Shown one piece after another: positions 35,777 to 44,701 of a stretch of DNA of 64,000 nt (position 1 is the first letter of the stretch; every line of letters starts with the position of its first letter). Position numbers and translations under genes: made by a program. The notes under the pieces are model-generated. The model worked only from the letters and a program-made list of their open reading frames with translations, had not been told where the DNA came from and made no database searches. This DNA is from Roseiarcus sp963779095 (GTDB taxonomy: Bacteria > Pseudomonadota > Alphaproteobacteria > Rhizobiales > Beijerinckiaceae). The stretch lies in the NCBI GenBank assembly GCA_963779095.1, contig CAVZWU010000008.1, forward strand, positions 124,001 to 188,000, given 5' to 3'.

Positions 35777-37249
35777 ATGCGGGATCGAAGAAGCCTACCC
35801 CCAAGGACCGCAAGCGTTGTCGCGGGCGGCGAGAGCGGGGCGACGATGCCGGCGCTCGTTCTCGGGTTCGTCGCGCTCATTGTCGCTGCGGCGGGATTTC
35901 TCGCAGCCGGCGTCGGACCTGCTGAAGCTCTGCCCAGCTACGCCCGCCAGACCGGACAGCCTTGCTCGGCTTGTCATACCGCCTTTCCCGAACTCACCCC
36001 GTTTGGCCGCCGCTTCAAGATCGGCGGCTATACGGCGGGCGGCGGCGACTGGAAGGGGCCGCCGATCGCCGCCATGTACATGCCGGGCTTCACGCATACC
36101 CAGTCGCCGCAGGATTCGCCGCCTGCGCCCGGATTGCACACCAACGACAATCTCGTCTCGCAACAAGTGTCAGGGTTCATCGCCGGCCAGCTCTACGGCA
36201 ATCTGGGTTCGTTCATCCAGATTACAGGCGACCCCGTTGGTGGAACGGTCGGATTGGACGCCTCCGACGTCCGTTACGCCGATACGCTCAACCTGTTCGG
36301 CAAAGAGACGATCTGGGGCATCGACGCCAACAACACGCCGACGGTGGAAGACCCCTGGAACACGACACCTTCCTGGGGGTGGCCGCAGATCTCCTCGACC
36401 ATCGCGCCGGCGTTCGGGCCGCCCTCGACCCACATCGAGGACGGATATGGCCAGATCGTCGGCGGCGCGGGCGCGTACGCGTTCTGGAACGACATGCTCT
36501 ACGGCAGCTTGACGTTCTACAAGGGACTTCCGGTCCCGGTGCTGCAGGCTTTCAACGCCGGCAACTCGACGACGGACGCGCTGTCGAATGTCGCGCCTTA
36601 CTGGCGCCTCGCGCTCGAGCCGCACTGGGGTCTGCACTACCTGATGGTCGGCACTTTCGGCATGTACGGGCAGATCACCCCCGGCCGCCAATATGGCTAC
36701 GGAACGGACAACTTTCTCGATGTCGGCTTCGACTCGCAATACCAGTATGATGGTGACCAATACAGCGTGACCGTGAAGCTCACCGACATCATGGAATGGC
36801 AGAAGCTGAACGCCACCTACGCGCTGGGGGGTTCATCGAACCTGAACAACACGCTCAACAGCTTCAAGGCCAACGCGTCGTTTGTCTGGGATCACACCTA
36901 CAGCATTGGCTTTGGCTATTTTAACGTCGCTGGATCCGGCGACTGTAATCTCTATGGATCGGGCAATAACGTCAATTGCACCCCCGCCAGCATCGGCGAC
37001 TTCAACAACAGCTACATCAGCAGCCCGAACGGCGACGGCCTCATTCTCGACCTCGCCTGGATGCCCTTCAGTCACGGCGCGCCACCGCCGCTCCCTTATT
37101 CGACAATGAACGTGCGGCTCGGACTGCAGTTCACCGACTACCTGCGCGTCTACGGCGGCACCACCAATTTCGACGGCTCGTATCTGGGCGGGACACATAA
37201 CGCGCAGGGCAACAATTCCGTGTTCGCCTATGCGTGGTTTGCGTTCTGA
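35777..37249 (+). CDS. Cyc2-like outer-membrane monoheme cytochrome-porin fusion
   Basis: After a signal sequence (VLGFVALIVAAAGFLAAGVG, then PAEA), the mature chain opens ALPSYARQTGQPCSACHTAF. This closely follows the Cyc2 haem signature (A-x-P-x-F/Y-A-R-Q/M-T-G-x-x-C-x-x-C-H). PELTPFGRRFKIGGYT links it to about 400 residues of amphipathic beta-strands rich in Gly, Tyr and Asn, ending NNSVFAYAWFAF; the terminal Phe is the outer-membrane barrel signature. Cyc2 proteins conduct electrons across the outer membrane, best known in Fe(II) oxidisers. Alternative starts are TTG 35759 and ATG 35846. A barrel of about 16 strands fits the length. The family is divergent, so function as an iron oxidase is inferred from motif and neighbours (c4-like cytochromes, HiPIPs). 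Confidence 0.82.
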   Translation: MRDRRSLPPRTASVVAGGESGATMPALVLGFVALIVAAAGFLAAGVGPAEALPSYARQTGQPCSACHTAFPELTPFGRRFKIGGYTAGGGDWKGPPIAAMYMPGFTHTQSPQDSPPAPGLHTNDNLVSQQVSGFIAGQLYGNLGSFIQITGDPVGGTVGLDASDVRYADTLNLFGKETIWGIDANNTPTVEDPWNTTPSWGWPQISSTIAPAFGPPSTHIEDGYGQIVGGAGAYAFWNDMLYGSLTFYKGLPVPVLQAFNAGNSTTDALSNVAPYWRLALEPHWGLHYLMVGTFGMYGQITPGRQYGYGTDNFLDVGFDSQYQYDGDQYSVTVKLTDIMEWQKLNATYALGGSSNLNNTLNSFKANASFVWDHTYSIGFGYFNVAGSGDCNLYGSGNNVNCTPASIGDFNNSYISSPNGDGLILDLAWMPFSHGAPPPLPYSTMNVRLGLQFTDYLRVYGGTTNFDGSYLGGTHNAQGNNSVFAYAWFAF

Positions 37250-37293
37250 CGGATTGGCACCGCGCGCGAAGACAAGGCAAGCGACGCACGGCA

Positions 37294-38723
37294 TTGAACG
37301 AATCGCAGGCGCAGCAGCTCCCTCACGACAGACCTTTGCGCGTGCGGGTCGATCTGCGATCGCGTTCGCGTCTCTCGCCATCTCAGCCGCGCCTTGCGCG
37401 ATTGGCTTGGCCGCTGCCGCCGACGACATCGCGCCGCTCGTCTCGCCCGACCGCATCGAGGACGTCGCCCTCGATCAAGCCCGACCCCTACCCCGACTTC
37501 GACACTTTCGCCTGGCGCGCCTTCATCGCGCTCAACTGGCCCTCGCTGACCGATCCCGCCCATCGCGGCGAACCCGACCGCGCAAAGACGCTCGGCGATC
37601 CAGGCCCCCGCGTCTGGGAGACCTTCAAGGCGCGCTATGAACTGTTCCAGGTCGGTCCGGACGGCCGCCCGGTCGCGCCGAAACGCCTGGGCGACCTACG
37701 AAGCGCGGAACCCTTGCGGCGCGGAAGTCGACAACCGCGAGAAAACGCTCGCGACCTTCGAGCCGTTCATGGATTTCAACCAGTCCGCCTTCTTGCCGGG
37801 CGTGGCCGCCAATCCGCTCGTGGCGCAGAATGGCACCTATACGCGTTACGAAGTCCGCCTCAACGAACCCGAGTATGCGGCGCTTGCGCAGAGCGGCTGG
37901 AGCCTGGGCGAAAACCTGCCGGATCCGGCCCATCCCGCGCGATTGCCCGCGGGCTCGATCGCGGTCAAAGCCGCGTGGCGGCCTCTCACCGCGGCGGACA
38001 CGCCGGCGGTTCGCGCCGCGCTATTACGTGGTCGAGAACGCCAACGTCGTCGACGTCGCCAAGACGCTCGCCGCCGGGCCATACGGTCTGTTCGAAAAGC
38101 GACGTCGCGCTGGTCGGCCTGCATATCGTGATCCGGACGAAAGACCGGCCGCAAGGACTGTGGAGCACGTTCGAGCACGTCGACAACGTGCCCCCGGCCG
38201 GCGCGGGCGAAGCGCGCGAGCCCGACGCCAGGGACGCAGGCGCGCCCTATTCCTATTTCGACCGCCTCGAAGCCCAAGCTCGGCCTTTGGCCCGACGTTC
38301 GGCACGCCCGACACGCTGCCGGTCAGCATGGATCATCCGCCCAGGATCGACCCCACGCCCATGCAGGTCGTGCGCCGGCATCCGATCCATCCCTCGACCA
38401 TGGCGATGAACCGGGCTTATTGGGCGCTGCCTGGAATCAAGGGAACCGTCTGGGAGCATTACATGCTGGTCGCCAGCCAATGGCCGACCGTTCCCCGCCC
38501 CGCCGGCCCGCAAAACGACGGCGGCTATTTCCCCGGGCAGCCGCTTGAAGCCGACGCGCCGCGCGAGAATTACCAATCGGCGGACGCGCCACACGAAAAC
38601 CTGGTCAACACGACGATCGAGACCTATTTCCAGGACCCGCCGTCGAGCTGCATGGCCTGCCACCAGAGCCTCTCCAACGCGCTCGGCCATGACTTCGTCG
38701 GCATGCTGGGCAGCTTTCGCTGA
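37294..38723 (+). CDS. Exported protein with C-terminal haem c site, about five frameshifts
   Basis: Fragments in alternating frames form one protein: signal peptide RSAIAFASLAISAAPCAIGL...AAADDIA; PDPYPDFDTFAWRAFIALNW; NAWATYEARNPCGAEVDNRE; FEPFMDFNQSAFLPG; RYYVVENANVVDVAK; DVALVGLHIVIRTKDRPQGL; SMDHPPRIDPTPMQVVRRHP; MNRAYWALPGIKGTVWEHYM; SSCMACHQSLSNALGHDFVG. The last block has CMACH, a haem c attachment site near the C-terminus. Breaks lie near 37480, 37690, 38020, 38095 and 38285. The stop is at 38723. I recognise the style (large periplasmic protein with FIALNWP opening and terminal CxxCH) but no named function. It follows the Cyc2-like gene directly, so it is probably part of the same pathway. 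Confidence 0.72.
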
Positions 38724-39088
38724 AGGCGGGGCTGAGGGCAACGGCTAGTGGATAGAATCCGACGTTTGGAACCCGAGCCGGTGCCGCCATACCGTTGAAA
38801 TCACTCGGATTGGGCCGGACTCATCGGATTGATTTGATCCACTAGGTCAAAACCCAGTCAGCTTGACTGGTTTCGACGCAACGCCGCAATCGCGGATCTG
38901 ACCGGAAAAACCTGCCGGCATGAGCGCGCTCCACCCCCGATCGCGCCGAGCGAGATCATGGGCGTCGCCGAATGGGTGAATGCGGCGACGAGTTGCGCAC
39001 GCCGCCATGCTGCTTATGGACCGACGATCCGCGCCATTCGGGCCCTTAGGCTTCTCGCGGCGCGGCTCATCAAATCCGTATGAACGGA
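38724..39088. other. Intergenic stretch, nothing identified
   Basis: No convincing gene, terminator or operator. A TTGATTTGATCC-like patch near 38830 resembles half of a FixK box but lacks the second half-site. Confidence 0.35.
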
Positions 39089-39325
39089 TCAGTAGTGGGG
39101 ATAGTACCGGTGGTGGCGGGGCGCGTAGTAGTGATGACGCACGGCTCTCGCGGTTTCGTAAGTATAAGTCTTGCTCTCGTGGGACGCGTTCCACGCGCGA
39201 TCGAAGGTCGACGTACGTTGTTGCGGGCCGTAAGTGCCGTATCCGGTGGCGCCCTGCGCGACCGCGGCGACGGGAGCAAGGGCGAGCGAAATGGCAAAGC
39301 CGACGAGCGCGATTGTCTTGAGCAT
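39089..39325 (-). CDS. Small exported protein with His/Tyr-rich tail
   Basis: 78 residues: a signal peptide (MLKTIALVGFAISLALAPVA, cleavage after AVA-Q), a short polar middle (GTYGPQQRTSTFDRAWNASH) and a tail AVRHHYYAPRHHRYYPHY, with six His and six Tyr in 18 residues. The tail could bind metal or be surface-exposed. GGAGAAA lies 8 nt before the ATG. The location inside the electron-transfer island makes a metal-related role tempting, but this is speculation. Confidence 0.7.
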   Translation of the reverse strand: MLKTIALVGFAISLALAPVAAVAQGATGYGTYGPQQRTSTFDRAWNASHESKTYTYETARAVRHHYYAPRHHRYYPHY

Positions 39326-39638
39326 TGAATTTCTCCGGCAGATTGGGTAAGTCGGTGAACCTGATGTCGGGGCTGGTCCGTCCCGGATCAAGGCCGCCGG
39401 GGGAACCTCACAAGTCTTTGATGCGCTCGTTTTCTTCTGATCAGCCGTGACGCTCGTAGTCGGAACGCACGCTGGCCTTCTCCGCGGCCTTCCTGACCAG
39501 TTCTTGGACGCGGCGTCGCATCAAGAGCGGCGTCGAAAGCCTCCCTGTCGGCTGTGTCGGACAACACCGCCCTCATCGCTCAAGCTTTGGCCACGCGGGC
39601 CATCAATACCCAGTCATCGCGCGCCTTCAGTCGGGCGC
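39326..39638. other. Intergenic stretch, nothing identified
   Basis: No supported gene. Open frames here lack ribosome binding sites and protein-like composition. Confidence 0.35.
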
Positions 39639-39839
39639 TTACTGACCGACGAAGGAATCCTCGGTCGCCCCTAGGGGCTTCCACGCGTCCGAGCCGGACT
39701 GGAAGGTCACGCGCCCCAGCGCGCATGCAATCAGCACGATCGCCAGCGCGGCGGCGATGAAAAACGCCCACGACGAAAGCTCTTTCCTGCCAGAAATTTG
39801 AGCCCCGTGCGTGCGCGAAAATGTTTCTATGGTGCGCAT
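39639..39839 (-). CDS. Small single-span membrane protein
   Basis: 66 residues: a polar N-terminus (MRTIETFSRTHGAQISGRKE), one hydrophobic span (SSWAFFIAAALAIVLIACAL) and a polar tail (GRVTFQSGSDAWKPLGATED). AGGAG lies 8 nt before the ATG. The family is not recognised. It lies between the His/Tyr-rich protein and HiPIP 2 and reads leftward. Confidence 0.62.
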   Translation of the reverse strand: MRTIETFSRTHGAQISGRKELSSWAFFIAAALAIVLIACALGRVTFQSGSDAWKPLGATEDSFVGQ

Positions 39840-40173
39840 GTCTAAATCTCCTGGCGTGACGTTGCTCGATTATCGACGACCCGCCCTTGTTGACGGATAC
39901 CCCGACACGCGACGACGGGCTGTGACGCGCCTCACAGCCTTTTCGTAGGCAGACCAGGCTTCACAGAGCCCGCGCGAGAACCGCCGCCTCCTCAAAGCAG
40001 CGATCGCCGCTCATCAAGCCGTCGACAACAACTACTATTTGCGCATTGCGACCGCCTCCGATGCGTCGTTTTCGCATTGCAATCCCAAGACGAGCAGGCG
40101 ATTCGGTTTTGACCTGAGCTGAGATCCGATATGCGCCGCTCGGGCGCGGAGCATCGGCGATTGACGGCGCGCC

Positions 40174-40216
40174 GATTTAGAAACATTCTAAATCGAGTTT
40201 GGAATCCTTCTAAACT
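40174..40216. promoter_or_regulatory. Tandem Irr boxes (iron control elements)
   Basis: The first site is a perfect 21-bp palindrome centred at 40184 with the core TTTAGAA-N3-TTCTAAA, the iron control element bound by Irr in Hyphomicrobiales. A second site centred at 40206 (TTTGGAA-N3-TTCTAAA) has one mismatch. The centres are 22 bp apart, two helical turns. They lie 67-109 bp upstream of the HiPIP 2 start and point to iron/haem-dependent control by Irr. Confidence 0.85.
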
Positions 40217-40282
40217 GGCGGAGCGGTTCGCCAAGGCCGGCGAGCGCCGCTTCGCGACATGATCCCGTCGACGGAGGCGCCC

Positions 40283-40546
40283 ATGCGTGAGACCAACGAG
40301 AAACCTGGCGTCAGCCGCCGCACCGTCCTCATCGCCGCCGCCGGCGCCGCGCCGCTCATCGCTCTGACGAGCAGCGGAGCGCAGGCCAAGATCGCGCAGA
40401 AGGCGGTCCAGTATCAGACCACGCCGAAGGACGGCCACCAGTGCGACGGCTGCGCCCAGTTCGTCTCGCCGAATGCGTGCAAGCTGGTCGACGGCGACAT
40501 CGCGCCGACCGGCTGGTGCGCCCTGTGGGTGAAAAAGCCCAGCTGA
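40283..40546 (+). CDS. High-potential iron-sulfur protein 2 (HiPIP)
   Basis: An 87-residue periplasmic [4Fe-4S] carrier, intact. Tat signal SRRTVLIAAAGAAPLIALTS, cleavage after AQA, mature KIAQKAVQYQTTPKDGHQCD, GCAQFVSPNACKLVDGDIA, PTGWCALWVKKPS. The four cluster Cys are in CDGC, NAC and GWC. GGAGG precedes the ATG at 40283 by about 6 nt, so it is preferred over the in-frame ATG at 40259. HiPIPs include Iro of Acidithiobacillus and PioC of Rhodopseudomonas, both carriers in Fe(II) oxidation. Its promoter carries a tandem Irr box. Confidence 0.95.
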   Translation: MRETNEKPGVSRRTVLIAAAGAAPLIALTSSGAQAKIAQKAVQYQTTPKDGHQCDGCAQFVSPNACKLVDGDIAPTGWCALWVKKPS

Positions 40547-40719
40547 CCAGCGGGCGCGGGGAGCCACCGGGTTCTGGCGCGCCGGTTGGGATTGCTCGCT
40601 TCCGGTCCGGCGCAAGACCTGCGGCGCCCCTGCCTGGGGCCTTGTTCGGAGTCCTTCCGGAGGCGCTCATAGCGATACCTGTTGTTGATCTCTTTGCGGC
40701 GCCTTACATTTCTGTTTTT

Positions 40720-40860
40720 CGTCATGGCCGGGCTTGTCCCGGCCATCCACGTGAACATCGACTGAGGCAAATAAGATATTGATAATAGGATAAATTATGA
40801 GACAACTCGTAAATAGCAGCTGACGATGCGTGGATAACCGGGACAAGCCCAGCCATGACC
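40720..40860 (+). repeat. MITE-like element, copy 2 (about 140 bp)
   Basis: Begins GTCATGGCCGGGCTTGTCCC (then GGCCATCCACG), has the AT-rich core TAAGATATTGATAATAGGAT with GTAAATAGCAGCTGACGAT, and ends with an inverted copy of the start (GTGGATAACCGGGACAAGCC then CAGCCATGAC). The core and both ends match copy 1 at 24241-24382 along the full length. No coding capacity. Confidence 0.78.
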
Positions 40861-41155
40861 ACCTATATCGGGTTTTCTGGATCCGTTGAGTTCTACGGTC
40901 ATCGCCAGTCCTATAAGGACCCTGCCTGATTTGTTAACTCAGAACAACACGAAATGGTTTGACTATTTCAGAATTTCCGACTATGATCCTGAGATCGCGG
41001 TTAGAGCGGACGGATCGGGGCGAAGAGGAGCAGGCGAAAAATGCATGGCTTGGCCGTCCGCCACACAACCGAATGCGCGAGGCTGGAAGGTGAGATATTT
41101 TTTTCGGTTTTTTCGGCTGTAACCCTTTGAAAAGTCCCGATTCCAGAAAGTAAAA

Positions 41156-41214
41156 GAAAGCAAAAGAAAACAAAAAGAAAGCTGTTTTGCTTTCTTTTCT
41201 TTTCTTTTGCTTTC
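41156..41214. repeat. Polypurine/polypyrimidine hairpin
   Basis: A purine-only left arm (GAAAG...AAAGC without interruption apart from single C bases, 27 nt) faces a near-perfect inverted right arm of 26 nt (GCTTTCTTTTCTTTTCTTTT then GCTTTC) across a 6-nt loop TGTTTT, with one mismatch and one bulge. It is striking in this GC-rich genome. It follows the downstream side of the leftward pccA-ridA operon and could act as a terminator or form an unusual DNA structure. Confidence 0.7.
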
Positions 41215-41349
41215 GTCTGCGCCGTGGAAATTCGCGCGCCGGTTGCATAGGGCGCCGCTTGGCATGTCGCTGCTGCATGGCCGCCCGCAATGTCGCCCCA
41301 CCTGGCCCACGGACCCATGGGCCGCAGCCGGGCCATCCGGGCTACCCGG

Positions 41350-41751
41350 TCGAAGGCTCTCCCGCTCCGTCGCAGCCGGGCGTCGGCCTCGATCTCGACC
41401 TTCATCTCCGGGTTCAGCAGCGCTGGACGACGACGATCGTCGCCGCCGGGCGGATCGCGCCAAAAACCTCGCCCTGGACCTTCAGCACCGCTTCGCCATA
41501 AGCCGCGTCGGTGACGAAGGTGCGAGCCGCACGATATCGGCGAGCTTGCCGCCCGCCTCCCCCATCACCTTCGCGAAGGTCGCATAGATGTTGCGGGTCT
41601 GCTCGGCGACGTCGTCGGGCATCGCCATCGTCGCATAATCGTATCCGGTCGTGCCAGCGATATGGACCTCGTCGCCCCAAATGACCGCGCGCGAATAGCC
41701 GTACGTCTTCTCGAATGGCGAGCCCGAGGAAATGAGCTTGGCGGGGCTCAT
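41350..41751 (-). CDS. RidA-family protein 1, two or three frameshifts
   Basis: Starts MSPAKLISSGSPFEKTYGYS and runs through AVIWGDEVHIAGTTGYDYAT, NIYATFAKVMGEAGGKLADI, then in other frames RTFVTDAAYGEAVLKVQGEV, GAIRPAATIVVVQR, LLNPEMKVEIEADAR. The RidA superfamily deaminates reactive enamines/imines; RPAAT corresponds to the usual arginine motif. Breaks lie near 41530 and 41415 (GCGCTGCTG, one C missing); the exact stop is uncertain. ATG 41751 overlaps the pccA stop by 4 bp (ATGA), so the two are co-translated. A paralogue lies at 50709. Confidence 0.82.
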
Positions 41752-43749
41752 GCGAACTCCATGATCACCGCGTCGACCGCGAGCGAATCCCCTTCCTTGG
41801 CGAGGATCGCTTTCACCGTCGCGTCGCGCTCGGCGGAGAGCACGTTCTCCATCTTCATCGCTTCGACGATGCAGAGCTGATCTCCCGCCTTCACCTCCTG
41901 TCCGACCTTGACCGCGATCGCCTTGACGAGGCCCGGCATCGGGCAGAGCAGGAAACGCGAACCGTCGGCGCCTTTATGCTCGATCATCAGCGCCGCAAGC
42001 TGAGCCTCGCGGCGAGTGTAAACGCGGGCGTCGACCGAGACCCCGGCATGGGAGAGCGCATAGCCGTTGAGGATCGGGCGCGCCTGCACGGCGAAGCCGG
42101 CGCCGTCGATCGCTCCGCGCCACAGCGGATCGCCTGGTTTCCAATCGGAATGAACCTCGACCTTGCGCCCGTCGGCGAACATTATCGCGACCGGCTTTCC
42201 TGGCGCGATCTCAAGCTCGGTGCGGCTCAAGCCCATTGCGACCACCCGCTTGAGCTCGAAACGCACCTGCTCGGGCTCGCGCAACTGCCCGGAAATGCGG
42301 CGCTTCCGCTCATTGAGCGTATGGTCGATCAGCGCCGCAGCCACGGCGAGGCGCCGCTCGGTCTCGCCCCTGGGCGCGAGCTGATGAAATCCGTCGGGAT
42401 ATTCCTCGGCGATGAAGCCGGTCGAGAGCCGACCCTCGCGCCAGCGCGGATGCTGCATCAGGGCCGACAGAAAAGGGATGTTGTGGCGGATGCCGTCGAT
42501 GACGAATTCGTCAAGCGCGATCGCCTGCGCGTCGATCGCGGCCAGCCGGTCAGGCGCGTGGGTCACGAGCTTGGCGATCATCGGATCGTAGTAGATCGAG
42601 ATCTCGCCGCCCTCGAACACGCCAGTGTCGTTGCGCACCGTGACGCCCTCATGTGTCCCTTCGGCCGGCGGCCGATAGCGGGTGAGCCGTCCGATCGAGG
42701 GCAGGAAGCCGCGCGTCGGGTCCTCGGCGTAAACCCTGCTCTCGACCGCCCATCCGGTCTGCTTCACGTCGGCCTGGCTGAGGCGCAATGGCTCGCCGGC
42801 CGCGCTGCGGATCATCTCCTCGACCAGATCGACGCCGGTGACGAGCTCGGTCACCGGATGCTCGACCTGCAGGCGGGTGTTCATCTCGAGGAAATAGAAG
42901 CTGCGGTCCTGCCCTGCGACGAACTCGACGGTGCCGGCGGAATCGTACCCGACCGCTTTGGCGAGCGCGACTGCCTGCTCACCCATTTTTCGCCGAGTGG
43001 CTTCGTCGAGCAGCGGCGAGGGCGCCTCTTCGATCACCTTCTGATTGCGGCGCTGGATCGAGCACTCGCGCTCGCCGAGATGGATGACATGCCCGTGCTT
43101 GTCGCCCAGCACCTGAATCTCGATGTGCCGGGGATTGACGATGAATTTCTCGACGAACACCCGGTCGTCGCCGAACGAGGATTTGGCTTCCGAGCGCGCC
43201 CGGGCGAAGCCTTCGGCGACCTCCTCACGGGAATGGGCGATCCGCATGCCCTTGCCCCCTCCCCCGGCGGAGGCCTTGATCATCACGGGATAGCCGATCT
43301 CGTCGGCGATCCCGGCCGCCTGCTCGGGGGAATCGATCACGCCGAGATAGCCGGGCACGGTCGAGACCTTGGCGGCGTTGGCGAATTTCTTCGAATTCGA
43401 TCTTGTCCCCCATCGCCTCGATGGCTTTGGGGTTGGGGCCGATGAACACGACGCCTGCTTCCGCAAGGGCCCGCGCGAAGGCCGCGCGCTCGGAGAGAAA
43501 GCCGTAGCCCGGATGGACCGCCTCGGCGCCCGTCTCGAGGCAGGCGGCGACGATCTTGTCGATTACGAGATAGGACTGCGCCGCCGCGGGCGGGCCGATG
43601 GGGACCGCCTCGTCGGCCATTTCGACGTGCAGCGCGTCCTTGTCAGCCTCGGAAAAGACGGCGACGGTCCTGATGCCCATGCGACGCGCCGTCTTGATGA
43701 TGCGACAGGCAATCTCGCCGCGGTTGGCGATCAGGATTTTATTGAACAT
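41748..43749 (-). CDS. pccA: Acyl-CoA carboxylase biotin-carrying subunit (propionyl-CoA carboxylase alpha type), frameshifted near 43391
   Basis: Biotin carboxylase plus BCCP fusion. It opens MFNKILIANRGEIACRIIKT, then EAVHPGYGFLSE and GPNPKAIEAMGDKIE. One inserted T (GAATTCG versus GAATCG) near 43391 shifts frame; afterwards KKFANAAKVSTVPGYLG, the ATP-grasp loop KASAGGGGKGMR, FVEKFIVNPRHIEIQVLGD, EMNTRLQVEHPVTE and GFLPSIGRL. The C-terminal biotin domain has MPGLVKAIAVKVGQEVKAGD and the biotinylated Lys in VEAMKMEN. Length near 667 residues fits propionyl-CoA carboxylase alpha; the beta subunit is not in the window. Propionyl-CoA comes from odd-chain or branched amino-acid breakdown. ridA follows with ATGA overlap. 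Confidence 0.9.
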
Positions 43750-43882
43750 CGCGCCCCTGCGGGAAAGCCCAAGCTTCCCCTCCACGGACTTTTCTATTGG
43801 AACGAGGCAAGCGCGTAAACAAGCGACGCCCCGAAGGCTGGCGCTTGATTTGGCGATGGTCTTGGGCGCGGAGGCTCCGCGC

Positions 43883-44146
43883 TCAGGAGCAGACTTCGAC
43901 CTGCCGCCACGCGTTCTTGAGCCGCGCGCGGGTCATGTAGCAGCCGTAAGTCGGCATCAGAACCGGCCAGGCGAACGGCGGTCCGGGCCACGGATAGCCG
44001 CTGAAGCCGAAGAAGCCCGGGCCGACCATCCATTCGACCGGCTCGGGCGGGTAGACGTAGGGTTGAGCTTTGACGGCGCTTGGCTGAGAAAGGACGCCGA
44101 GGCCAACGACCGCAGCGGCTGCGAGCGCGATAGCGGCTTTGCCCAT
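43883..44146 (-). CDS. Small exported hypothetical protein
   Basis: 87 residues: a signal peptide (MGKAAIALAAAAVVGLGVLS...AVKAQ) and a mature part rich in Pro, Trp and Tyr (YPPEPVEWMVGPGFFGFSGY, PWPGPPFAWPVLMPTYGCYM). Such small Pro/Tyr/Gly-rich periplasmic proteins are common in Hyphomicrobiales and uncharacterised. Ribosome binding site GGGA about 9 nt before the ATG. Confidence 0.68.
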   Translation of the reverse strand: MGKAAIALAAAAVVGLGVLSQPSAVKAQPYVYPPEPVEWMVGPGFFGFSGYPWPGPPFAWPVLMPTYGCYMTRARLKNAWRQVEVCS

Positions 44147-44257
44147 GTCGAGATCCCGTCGATCGCGGCCCGCCAGTTGAGCCCCACCCTATCCGATAGC
44201 GCGCGCAATCAACGCCCGCAAGGCGGATCCGTCAGACGAGACAATCGTGGCGGAAAG

Positions 44258-44701
44258 CTATCGGGCGGTGGCGCGGAGCGCGCCATCGGCGCCCGACCAA
44301 CCGCGTGCCGCGGCTCGCTCTTTGACCGCGGCGACGAACCAGTCCGGCGCCCGGTGAGCCTCGGCGAGCACATTGACCAGCGCGGCCAGGGCCTCCGCCG
44401 ATTTGCACGCATCGACATGCGCCAGGAGCCAAACGGCTCGCTCTTCGTTGACGACGCCCGGCGGCTCGGACTGCCGCACCACATGCTCAGCGATCATGTC
44501 GACGAAGAATTCCTTCCATTCAGGCGCATTTTCCATCTCGGCCCGGACAACGGTGAACAGTTCGTCAGCGGACTCGCGCGAAACCTCGCGACTGGCGAAC
44601 ACTTCCCGCTTCAGCCATGCGACGTCTTGCGCCGTCACCCGGCGGCCGAGGATCATCGCGCTGATGATCGTCCGGCTCCTGTCGATTGCGAAAGCCATCA
44701 T
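44258..44701 (-). CDS. Hypothetical cytoplasmic protein
   Basis: 147 residues: AQDVAWLKREVFASREVSRE, SADELFTVVRAEMENAPEWK, EFFVDMIAEHVVRQSEPPG, then WLLAHVDACKSAEALAALVN. Helical and acidic, with no membrane span or signal. AGGTG precedes ATG 44701; the longer upstream frame looks non-coding. I do not recognise the family; the helical repeat-like pattern is faintly TerB-like but this is not supported by a motif. Confidence 0.62.
   Translation of the reverse strand: MMAFAIDRSRTIISAMILGRRVTAQDVAWLKREVFASREVSRESADELFTVVRAEMENAPEWKEFFVDMIAEHVVRQSEPPGVVNEERAVWLLAHVDACKSAEALAALVNVLAEAHRAPDWFVAAVKERAAARGWSGADGALRATAR

Noticed and set aside
38820..38850. FixK-like site TTGATTTGATCC...GGTCAA
   Set aside because: The half-sites are wrongly spaced and no gene start follows within a useful distance.
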